Assembly: GCA_011523305.1 (NCBI GenBank)
Contig: WTHB01000030.1
Location: 1-58,937, forward strand
DNA: 58,937 bases
DNA from: Planctomycetaceae bacterium
GTDB lineage: Bacteria; Planctomycetota; Planctomycetia; Pirellulales; UBA1268
Reading direction: 5' to 3'
Within the stretch, counting starts at the first letter, position 1, and each line of letters begins with the position of its first letter. Under the pieces are notes generated by a model. It did no database searches, was not told the origin of the DNA, and saw only the letters and a program-made list of their open reading frames with translations. A program made the translations under genes and the position numbers. Shown here in pieces: positions 52,668 through 58,937 of the stretch.

Positions 52668-53042
52668 ATGAGCCAGCAGATTCTTGCCCACGTCGAGGCG
52701 GCCAGCCTCAACCCCAATATCGATCACTTCGAGATCGGTGACACCGTCGACGTGCACAACCGCATCCTTGAGGGCAACAAGGAACGAATTCAGATTTTCA
52801 ATGGCGTCGTCATCGCTCGGAGCGGATCAGGCAGCCGGGAGACCTTCACGGTCCGACGAATCGTGGCAGGGGAGGGCGTCGAGCGGAAGTTCCCGCTGCA
52901 CTCTCCCAAAATCGCCAAGATCGTGGTCAAGCGTTCGGGTGTCACTCGACGAGCCAAGCTTTATTACCTGCGGGATCGGGTTGGCAAGGCAGTGCGTCTC
53001 CGTGAACGTCGCACCGATGCTGCCGCAAAGGCCACCAGCTAA
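52668..53042 (+). CDS. rplS: 50S ribosomal protein L19
   Basis: 124 residues. FEIGDTVDVHNRILEGNKER and IQIFNGVVIARSGSGSRETF, TVRRIVAGEGVERKFPLHSP and SGVTRRAKLYYLRDRVGKA are the L19 signature from end to end. It sits at the 30S-50S interface. It follows trmD by 57 nt. Confidence 0.97.
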   Translation: MSQQILAHVEAASLNPNIDHFEIGDTVDVHNRILEGNKERIQIFNGVVIARSGSGSRETFTVRRIVAGEGVERKFPLHSPKIAKIVVKRSGVTRRAKLYYLRDRVGKAVRLRERRTDAAAKATS

Positions 53043-53075
53043 GTCTCTGCGGCCCTCCAACGGACTGCCTCACGC

Positions 53076-53480
53076 GTGTCACAGCGGGATGAACTCGGTC
53101 GCCGCAGCGAAGACACCGCTGCCCGGTATCTGAAGCGGCAAGGCTACCGGATCATCGCCCGCCGCGAGCGGATCCTGCGGGGTGACATCGACATCATTGC
53201 CCTCGACGGCCGGACCGTCGTCTTCGTCGAGGTGCGGTCACGGTCGAACACAAGTCACGGTCATCCGGTGGAGACCATCGACCAGCGGAAGCAACGGCGA
53301 CTTGTCGATCTGGCCAATGCCTACATCCGGCGACATCGGCTGGAAGACTGTTCCGTGCGGATCGATGTGGTGACCGTCACGTTCGACCAGCCACCACCCA
53401 CCCGTGGCTGGCAACTCTGGCCCCAGCGGCCCGAGCCGCTGGTTGAACACTTCCAGAACGCCTTCGACAGTCCCTGGTGA
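53076..53480 (+). CDS. YraN/UPF0102 family protein
   Basis: 134 residues from a GTG. SQRDELGRRSEDTAARYLKR, GYRIIARRERILRGDIDIIA and VVFVEVRSRSNTSHGHPVET show the Holliday-junction-resolvase/endonuclease-like fold of YraN. The usual EVK is EVR here. Its role is unknown in most bacteria. It is often close to rplS and rnhB. Its stop directly abuts the stop of the convergent App1-type gene. Confidence 0.9.
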   Translation: MSQRDELGRRSEDTAARYLKRQGYRIIARRERILRGDIDIIALDGRTVVFVEVRSRSNTSHGHPVETIDQRKQRRLVDLANAYIRRHRLEDCSVRIDVVTVTFDQPPPTRGWQLWPQRPEPLVEHFQNAFDSPW

Positions 53481-54509
53481 TCACTGCTGGGCTGCCGCCA
53501 GCAACTCCGCCAATTCTGGTGCCGTTTGGAAGACCCGCACCTGCTCGGCTGGCAACACGCGGGTGAGTTTCTGGAGACCTGCCTCAACCTTCAGCGGTGG
53601 CTGGCGACTGGGGACCCGCCGGATCGCGACGGCCGCCACCTGCTGCGGCCGCTGACGGGCAACCGCCGCGTAGACCTCAGGGTCACGCTCCCCGGAATCA
53701 CCCACCAGGATAAATCGTCGGCGGGGGAAATGATCAAGGATCTGCACGATCGCCGCCCGCTTGGACCGCTTCGACCGAATCCGACCGAGGGGCGTCGAGT
53801 CTTTCAGCCGAAACAGTTTCAGGTGCATCGACCCATCGGGTAGCCCCGCCGTTAGGAAAAAATGCCGCAGGGTTGCTGAGAGCTGCCAGGGGCTCGCCGA
53901 CACGTAATGGAAGGCCAGGCCCTGATCCGACCAGGTGCGATAGAGATCGACCATGTCCGGTATGGCGGTGAACTCCCGCAGGAGCGTATTGGCGAGCAGT
54001 TCTCGTCGGTCTGCCACATTGGTGACCTTCACCGTGTCATCGATGTCGGAGATGACCGACAGGCCCTCGCCATCCAGCAGATGCACCTGCCCCTCCGCTG
54101 GCTCTCCCAGGCTGAGGTCTTCGGGGTCAGCCACCGCTGCAAAGGCGAGCCTACGGCCGCAGGGTGTGGGGCTGGCGTGCTCAGCCACCACGGCCTCGTC
54201 GAGGTCAAAGCTGCCGGTAAAGTGGCCCACTCGATCGGAGATGCCAACCGCTACCGTCTGATCACCAATCCGGATCCGCACGGGCTGCCCCGCAACGCGT
54301 TGGAAGAGGAATAACTCGGAGCGGGCCCGAAAAATCGCCGACTCAAGCTGGGCGTCGTCGAGCTTGAGCAGCCGCTTGACGACAGCCCGCGCTACCCGGC
54401 GGCGGCGACTCGGGTCAGGCAGCGGGTGGGAGACCATGCCGCTGATGGTGATTCGCCAGCCGCCTGTCGGGTTGATCCTGCGGGCATAGGTCGGGAAAAA
54501 AGCGATCAT
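53481..54509 (-). CDS. App1-type phosphatidate phosphatase (DUF2183)
   Basis: 342 residues from the ATG at 54509 (MIAFFPTYARRINPTGGWRI). The frame is open upstream to 54941, but there it runs over the small basic protein gene, so the shorter start is preferred. The catalytic HAD motif is SVISDIDDTVKVTNVADRRE (DxDxT). IPDMVDLYRTWSDQGLAFHY and VSASPWQLSATLRHFFLTAG, then RRFILVGDSGERDPEVYAAV, complete the App1 pattern known from yeast and scattered bacteria. It would hydrolyse phosphatidic acid to diacylglycerol. Confidence 0.88.
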   Translation of the reverse strand: MIAFFPTYARRINPTGGWRITISGMVSHPLPDPSRRRRVARAVVKRLLKLDDAQLESAIFRARSELFLFQRVAGQPVRIRIGDQTVAVGISDRVGHFTGSFDLDEAVVAEHASPTPCGRRLAFAAVADPEDLSLGEPAEGQVHLLDGEGLSVISDIDDTVKVTNVADRRELLANTLLREFTAIPDMVDLYRTWSDQGLAFHYVSASPWQLSATLRHFFLTAGLPDGSMHLKLFRLKDSTPLGRIRSKRSKRAAIVQILDHFPRRRFILVGDSGERDPEVYAAVARQRPQQVAAVAIRRVPSRQPPLKVEAGLQKLTRVLPAEQVRVFQTAPELAELLAAAQQ

Positions 54510-54675
54510 AACGGTGATGCCACCGGGGCTGGATCGAGCAGAAGGCGGGTGCAAACCTTGCAAAGCGATTTCGGAACAGTCTAATACCAGATTGTTCCCC
54601 GCCGCGTGGATCGGCCGCTGGCCGGTCGGTGGGGTCATGAGAACCGTGCCGAAAAATCGGGTGGAGGCTGAGTCG

Positions 54676-54765
54676 ATGGGAGTGAAGAAGTCAGGAAAAG
54701 GCCGTCGGAAAAAGGGCCAGAAGAAACGCCGGATGCGGGCCAAGATTCGGCATCGCAAGGGCTGA
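54676..54765 (+). CDS. 29-residue highly basic protein
   Basis: ATG at 54676 with GGAGG 9 nt upstream. The product starts MGVKKSGKGRRKKGQ and ends RMRAKIRHRKG: 16 Lys/Arg plus one His in 29 residues. Composition and size resemble tiny ribosomal proteins and the COX24/AURKAIP1-type basic tail, but no family is certain. It lies next to a ribosomal gene block and divergent from the App1-type gene. The frame is open further upstream, but only this start has a ribosome-binding site. Confidence 0.65.
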   Translation: MGVKKSGKGRRKKGQKKRRMRAKIRHRKG

Positions 54766-54835
54766 GCATCCTGACGAGAATTCGCCGGCATGCGGTCGGC
54801 TGAATTTTTCTCATCTTTTGCTTGCCGCGCTCCTG

Positions 54836-54850
54836 CCGTGGGGTAGGTTT
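54836..54850 (+). promoter_or_regulatory. CCGTGGGGTAGG motif upstream of the second Cys-rich lipoprotein gene
   Basis: CCGTGGGGTAGGTTT lies about 90 nt before the start at 54941. It matches the motif at 49031 in 14 of 15 positions. Confidence 0.45.
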
Positions 54851-54940
54851 CAGAGGCTTCCCGGAGACTGCCGGGGGCCGACCCATCCACCAGTGAGGCG
54901 GCCCCGTTCGGTCCGCCTGCCCCCAAGGGAGTACGGACCA

Positions 54941-55303
54941 ATGCGGAGGACGTTGTGGAATTGCCGGGCCCTCGTGTGCGTGCCAGTGATGCTGGCCGCC
55001 GCCGGGCTCACCGGCTGCAAGAGCCTGTCGGAACGCTACATTGCGTTTGAAGTCTGGAAGTACGAGCGGTGCTTCGGTCACCTGCCCCCCGGATTCACAC
55101 CCGCCGGCGCTGTTCCCCCAGCCATGGCCGCCCCGGCAACGATGCGGCCCTGCAGCCAGCCCTGCGGGATGACGAATCCCTGCAATGCATGCGGATCAGG
55201 CATGCCGATGGTTGGCGGCATGGTGACCAATGAGGTCGGCAGCCCCCAGCCCGTGCGAGCCAGCAAGCCGGTGATCATCTCCGACGAGGTGGTGCTGCCG
55301 TAA
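54941..55303 (+). CDS. Small Cys-rich lipoprotein (second of a pair)
   Basis: 120 residues from the ATG at 54941, with AAGGGAG about 9 nt upstream. The signal peptide (VPVMLAAAGLTGC) has lipobox LTGC. The mature N-terminus is KSLSERYIAFEVWKYERCFG. A Pro/Ala-rich stretch is followed by the Cys cluster PCSQPCGMTNPCNACGSG and a hydrophobic-polar tail ending KPVIISDEVVLP. It shares layout and Cys spacing with the protein at 49085. Function unknown; envelope location is inferred from the lipobox. Confidence 0.82.
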   Translation: MRRTLWNCRALVCVPVMLAAAGLTGCKSLSERYIAFEVWKYERCFGHLPPGFTPAGAVPPAMAAPATMRPCSQPCGMTNPCNACGSGMPMVGGMVTNEVGSPQPVRASKPVIISDEVVLP

Positions 55304-55383
55304 CGAAGGCCCAGCGGTTGGCTGTCGGTGGAAAAAGCCCTCCATAGCCAGTGCCTGCGGAGGCACACTGTATCCACAGTCTG

Positions 55384-56187
55384 CTAGGCAGGCGTCTCCG
55401 CGGCAGACGGGAATTGGCGGGTTTCCACATCCCTGCGCCAGGCGGCTACCGCCTCTCCCAGGGTGCCTTTCAGATCGGCGTACGGCCGCACGAAGCAGGG
55501 TACCTTGTCGAGGGTCAGACCGACCAGATCGTGCAACACCAACACCTGGCCATCACAGTCGGGACCGGCGCCAATGCCGATGGTCGGAATCGGCACGGTT
55601 GCCGTTATCTCGGCGGCGATGGCGGCAGGAATGCACTCCAGCACGACGCCGCAGGCGCCTGCCTCGGCAGCGGCCAACGCATCGGCCAGCAGCTGGTCTC
55701 GATCCCGCTGCACCCGGTAGCCGCCGAGTTGATGCACCGCCTGGGGACGCAGGCCGACATGGCCCATCACCGGGATCCCCGCTGCCACGAGTCCAGCGAT
55801 AACCTCCCGCTGCCCGGCAGTGCCCTCCAGTTTGATCACCTGGCAGCCGGTCTCCTTGAGCAGCCGGGCAGCCGCTTCAATCGCCGTGCGGACACCGAGG
55901 TGCTGGAGGGGAAAGGGCAGGTCCACAATCACCACCGCCCGCTCGACCGCCCGGGCAACGATCTCGCCGTGGTAGACCATCTGGTCAAGGGTCGCTGAAA
56001 CGGTCGTCGGACGGCCCGCCACCACCATCGCAACGCTGTCACCGACCAACACGCAGTCAACGCCGGCCGCATCTACCAGCCGCCCTGACGTCCAATCGTA
56101 GGCGGTGACCATGCTGAGTCGACGCCGCTCCTGCTTGGCGGCGGCAAGGTCACGGATGGTCAAGGGGCGGGGCAGATGGTCTGGCAT
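55384..56187 (-). CDS. panB: 3-methyl-2-oxobutanoate hydroxymethyltransferase
   Basis: 267 residues. MVTAYDWTSGRLVDAAGVDC, VLVGDSVAMVVAGRPTTVSA, VVIVDLPFPLQHLG, IKLEGTAGQREVIAGLVAAG and IPVMGHVGLRPQAVHQLGGY are the PanB lines, with the metal-binding Asp pair and the catalytic Glu (VLECIPAAIAAEITA). It adds a hydroxymethyl group from methylene-THF to alpha-ketoisovalerate, the first step of pantothenate synthesis. It follows the FHA gene by 11 nt on the same strand. Confidence 0.96.
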   Translation of the reverse strand: MPDHLPRPLTIRDLAAAKQERRRLSMVTAYDWTSGRLVDAAGVDCVLVGDSVAMVVAGRPTTVSATLDQMVYHGEIVARAVERAVVIVDLPFPLQHLGVRTAIEAAARLLKETGCQVIKLEGTAGQREVIAGLVAAGIPVMGHVGLRPQAVHQLGGYRVQRDRDQLLADALAAAEAGACGVVLECIPAAIAAEITATVPIPTIGIGAGPDCDGQVLVLHDLVGLTLDKVPCFVRPYADLKGTLGEAVAAWRRDVETRQFPSAAETPA

Positions 56188-56198
56188 GGGCGGGCGGC

Positions 56199-56852
56199 TC
56201 AGGGGCCGTCTTCCGAATCGTTCAGAAAGGCTGCGAGGTCATCATCCGAGGACGAGCCTGGCTCGACGGCGTCACCGTCCCCGACCTCCAACTCCGGCAG
56301 GTCATCATCTTCCTCAAGGAAGGCACCGGCGGCCTCAAGAAGATCGGCCTCCGGCTCCAGGAACAGTGCGTCACCCGCCGGTGCGGCTGGAGGGACGGCA
56401 GCGGTCTCGGCCGTGGGCAGCACCTCTGCTGCGAGTTCTGGATCGTCAGCCGGCTCAAGTTCCATGATCGGCTCAGCCAGCAACTCCTCGGGTTCCGCCT
56501 CCAGGAAATCAATGGCCTCAGCTACAGCGGCACCGGCGGTTGGCGGAGCCTGATACTCCACCTTGAACAGAAGCCCGCCCAGCGTCAGCACGTTGCCGGA
56601 GGCAACTCGGGCCTTCGCCTTGCTGGGGAGCATTGTTCCCCGCAGCATGGTGCCGTTGGTCGAACCGAGATCCCGGACGTAGACCGTGCCATTTTCCTCA
56701 AAGATTTCACAGTGCTTCCGGCTGATCCGAACGTGCGGAATCCGGAAGCTTGCCTGTTCTCCCCGGCCAATCAGTACCGGCAGCGTCACGTCGAACGCCC
56801 GCGACTTCTTATCGCGCTTTGCCGACGATTTGAAGACCAGCCGAAGTTTCAT
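56199..56852 (-). CDS. FHA domain protein
   Basis: 217 residues from the ATG at 56852. The FHA domain (about 12-105) has LPVLIGRGEQASFRIPHVRI, SRKHCEIFEENGTVYVRDLG and STNGTMLRGTML, including the phosphothreonine-binding Arg/Ser/His residues. The rest is a long acidic Ala/Glu/Pro-rich stretch, probably disordered. FHA domains read phosphothreonine made by Ser/Thr kinases such as the one at 25.6 kb, although no direct link is shown. It is upstream of panB, with an 11-nt gap. Confidence 0.9.
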   Translation of the reverse strand: MKLRLVFKSSAKRDKKSRAFDVTLPVLIGRGEQASFRIPHVRISRKHCEIFEENGTVYVRDLGSTNGTMLRGTMLPSKAKARVASGNVLTLGGLLFKVEYQAPPTAGAAVAEAIDFLEAEPEELLAEPIMELEPADDPELAAEVLPTAETAAVPPAAPAGDALFLEPEADLLEAAGAFLEEDDDLPELEVGDGDAVEPGSSSDDDLAAFLNDSEDGP

Positions 56853-57162
56853 GGCGCTGTGATGCGTGCAGACCACCCCGAATACTCCGGCATGACCGGA
56901 AGCCCCAGAGCCGTCCTCCTTTCGGGAGGACCGTGAGGATATGCATTCCTACGTGCCACCGGATCACCGCCAGCACAATGCCGATTATTCCTGCTCTGTC
57001 CAACTTTTCCAAATGCCCCCCGTCGCCAACGGTCCAAAACGGGTGCAATCCGGCAGGATCGGCGGGTGACCTTGCGACGCCCCCCGGCTGCGCTATACTC
57101 ACGGGGTTTTCGGGGGTTGCCGGGCTTGCTTTCAGGTCCGCAACCGTCGAAAGTGACCATAC
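56853..57162. other. Intergenic region between FHA gene and tRNA-Gly
   Basis: 310 nt. A perfect 7-bp hairpin GTCCTCC/GGAGGAC (56913-56931) lies in the probable 5' leader of the FHA gene. The tRNA promoter is at 57072-57099. Nothing else is seen. Confidence 0.5.
57072..57099 (+). promoter_or_regulatory. Sigma70-type promoter of tRNA-Gly
   Basis: TTGCGA (57072-57077), 16 nt spacer, TATACT (57094-57099), about 63 nt before the tRNA. It may also transcribe the trigger factor gene downstream. Confidence 0.6.
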
Positions 57163-57235
57163 GCGGGTGTAGCTCAGTTGGTAGAGCACCACGTTGCCAA
57201 CGTGGTTGTCGTGGGTTCGAATCCCATCACCCGCT
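57163..57235 (+). tRNA. tRNA-Gly (GCC)
   Basis: A full cloverleaf in 73 nt. The acceptor stem is GCGGGTG/CACCCGC, the D arm is AGCTCAGTTGGTAGAGC, and the anticodon stem CCACG/CGTGG holds the loop TTGCCAA with anticodon GCC. The T arm is GTGGG-TTCGAAT-CCCAT. CCA is not encoded. Confidence 0.97.
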
Positions 57236-57409
57236 CTGCCCAGGAAATCGACTCCGTCAACCGACCCCACGTAGGGACGCATCGACGGCGTTTTCCAGGG
57301 CTCGGATGGCGTTCCTGCGGCCGACTAGGTGCGGTCATGGCCGGCAAGGTCTGCTCCCCTTTTTTTCCAACGCGCTTCCCCTTCCTTCCGCCCTCCTGTA
57401 GATCCACCC

Positions 57410-58864
57410 ATGTCAGACGAAGCCGCCGCCGTTGTCGAACCCCAGTCCATTACGCTTGACGTGAATGTCGAAGAAACCTCGACCTGTCAACGGAAGGTGA
57501 CGGTCTCGATTCCCCGCGAGGAGATCGACCGGTACCACGAGGAGGCCGTCGGTGACCTGATGCCGACCGCCCTGCTGCCTGGTTTCCGTCCTGGCCGCGC
57601 CCCCCGCAAACTGGTCGGCAACCGCTTTAAGACCGAACTCAACGACCAGATTCGCTCCAAACTGCTCAACGACGCCCTCAGCCGTGTGACCGAGCAGGAG
57701 AAGCTTGCACCGATCAGTGAGCCCGATCTCGATGTGGCCGCCGTGATCTTGCCCGACGAGGGCCCAATGACCTTCGAGTTCACCATCGAGGTGCGGCCCG
57801 AATTCGAACTACCAGAGTGGAAGGGGCTGAAGATTGACCGGCCAAGCCGGGACATCTCTGACGAAGACGTCGCTGAGGCGTTGGCCAACCTGCTCCGCGA
57901 GCGGGGGCGGCTGGTACCGGCCAAGGGCTCCCCGCAGCCTGGTGACCTGATTGTGGCCAACCTGAAGTTCACCGATGCCGCCGGGGAACTCTTGTCCCAC
58001 GCCGAAGAGGTCGAGATTGTCGTCCGGCCCAAACTGTCGCTCGCTGATGCGGAACTGGCTGGCTTTGACGCATTGCTCGCCAAGGCCAAGGCTGGCGAGA
58101 CGGTCACGGCCGAGGTGACTGTCTCCGACGAGGCCGCCGTCGAAGCGATGCGGGGCCAGACGGCGACCATGTCGCTGGAACTCCTCGATCTGAAACGGTT
58201 CGAAACCCCGGAACTAACGCCGGCCCTGCTCGGCGAACTGGGCGAATTCGAGTCGGCCGACGCCCTCAACGAGGCGATTCGCAAGCAGTTGGAAAGCCAG
58301 CTCAACTGGCACCAGCGGAAGCAGGTCCGGCATCAGGTGTCCTCCTCGCTCACCGCCTCGGCGACCTGGGACCTTCCACCTGACCTGCTACGGCGGCAGA
58401 GCCAGCGGGAACTGGAGCGGTCCATTCTGGAACTGCGACGCAGTGGTTTCGACGATGATTCGATTCGCCGCTATGTCAATGACTTGCGGCAGTCGGTCAT
58501 GGCCAGCACCGCCCGCGCCCTGAAAGAACACTTCATCCTGGAGAAGATCGCTGAGGCCGAAAAAGTAGCCGATACCGCTGGCGATTACGATGGTGAGATC
58601 CGGGCAATTGCTGCCCAGTCGGGTGAATCTCCCCGCCGGGTCCGGGCCAGCCTCGAACGCCGTGGCCTCATGGATGTGCTCCGTAACCAAATCATTGAAC
58701 GGAAGACCGTTGACCTGATCACCTCCCAGGCGACGTTCAACGATGTCCCCTTCGAATTCCCGAAGCCCGACGCTGAAGCGATCGACCATGCGGTCTGCGG
58801 GATTGCTGCTGGGGAGGATGAGATTCCGACAACTCCGGTGCCGCATGAAAGCCCGGCCGACTAA
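57410..58864 (+). CDS. tig: Trigger factor
   Basis: 484 residues from the ATG at 57410; the frame is open upstream but overlaps the spacer after the tRNA. The N-terminal ribosome-binding domain has CQRKVTVSIPREEIDRYHEE and LLPGFRPGRAPRKLVGNRF, the L23-docking GFRxGxxP signature. The middle PPIase-like domain (about 180-265) keeps GDLIVANLKFTD but lacks the FxGG and PGFE lines of active FKBP folds, so it is probably inactive. The C-terminal helical chaperone arms follow. It folds nascent chains at the ribosome. Confidence 0.93.
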   Translation: MSDEAAAVVEPQSITLDVNVEETSTCQRKVTVSIPREEIDRYHEEAVGDLMPTALLPGFRPGRAPRKLVGNRFKTELNDQIRSKLLNDALSRVTEQEKLAPISEPDLDVAAVILPDEGPMTFEFTIEVRPEFELPEWKGLKIDRPSRDISDEDVAEALANLLRERGRLVPAKGSPQPGDLIVANLKFTDAAGELLSHAEEVEIVVRPKLSLADAELAGFDALLAKAKAGETVTAEVTVSDEAAVEAMRGQTATMSLELLDLKRFETPELTPALLGELGEFESADALNEAIRKQLESQLNWHQRKQVRHQVSSSLTASATWDLPPDLLRRQSQRELERSILELRRSGFDDDSIRRYVNDLRQSVMASTARALKEHFILEKIAEAEKVADTAGDYDGEIRAIAAQSGESPRRVRASLERRGLMDVLRNQIIERKTVDLITSQATFNDVPFEFPKPDAEAIDHAVCGIAAGEDEIPTTPVPHESPAD

Positions 58865-58917
58865 CCGGCTGGCGTCGTGACCATTCGCCCATCCGCTTGC
58901 CTCTCCGAAAGTTGCCC

Positions 58918-58937
58918 ATGCCCGCCTTCGCCCCTGT
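58918..58937 (+). CDS. Possible start of next gene (clpP position)
   Basis: ATG at 58918 opens MPAFAP up to the window edge, 53 nt after trigger factor. clpP often follows tig in bacteria, but six codons cannot identify it and no clear Shine-Dalgarno is present. Confidence 0.25.

Noticed and set aside
55351-55366. GTGCCT/AGGCAC hairpin between convergent genes as terminator
   Set aside because: The stem is only 6 bp and there is no T-run on either strand; too weak to call.
57487-58305. 272-residue Ser-rich minus-strand open frame
   Set aside because: It is antisense to trigger factor; the Ser/Arg-rich composition is typical of reversed GC-rich codons.

Overview
The window is a GC-rich bacterial chromosome segment, very probably from a member of the Planctomycetota (Pirellulales-like). 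The evidence is family content: a cytochrome-C/DUF1549/DUF1553 protein paired with a DUF1501 protein, three DUF1559 pseudopilin-like proteins, an ECF sigma factor next to a Ser/Thr kinase with a multi-pass membrane tail, a type III glutamine synthetase, and short Cys-rich lipoproteins. No transposase, phage, integrase or CRISPR array is visible, so this looks like ordinary chromosome with a large surface-glycan region.

Layout. 0-6.3 kb: the end of an Omp85 barrel protein overlapping a GT9 heptosyltransferase, a lipoprotein and a long DUF1559 protein on the minus strand, then a NarX/NarL-type histidine kinase and response regulator pair whose kinase has a rhamnosidase-N-like extracytoplasmic domain. 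6.3-12 kb: a HI0933 flavoprotein and the planctomycete PSCyt1/DUF1501 pair. 12-15.4 kb: two short DUF1559 paralogues with homologous leaders and near-identical terminators, on either side of a DPM1-like glycosyltransferase. 15.6-25.5 kb: a surface polysaccharide block (TMTC-like and other polytopic proteins, methyltransferases, flippase, WecB-like epimerase, two GT2 enzymes). 25.6-30 kb: kinase and ECF sigma factor (minus) and a divergent S41 protease with a clear sigma70-type promoter. 30-33 kb: glutamine synthetase III and rsmG, overlapping by 4 nt. 33-41.2 kb: lactate-utilisation genes lutC and lutB, separated from lutA by a plus-strand GspE-type ATPase and a CvpA-like gene, then sucD and sucC. 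41.6-48.8 kb: a Baeyer-Villiger-type flavin monooxygenase, then nucleotide-sugar genes (GT4, gmd, galE-like, a second gmd-like gene) and a hydrolase. 49-55.3 kb: ffh, rpsP, trmD, rplS and yraN, flanked by two small Cys-rich lipoprotein genes that share an upstream motif, plus an App1-type phosphatase and a 29-residue basic protein. 55.4-58.9 kb: panB, an FHA protein, tRNA-Gly(GCC) and trigger factor.

The strongest candidates for something undescribed are non-coding or very small: a folded leader with a possible pseudoknot in front of rpsP; the Cys-rich lipoprotein pair and its CCGTGGGGTAGG motif around the ribosomal block; the 29-residue basic protein; and the duplicated DUF1559 units with conserved leaders. 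All functional calls rest on motif recognition by eye; no database search was run.
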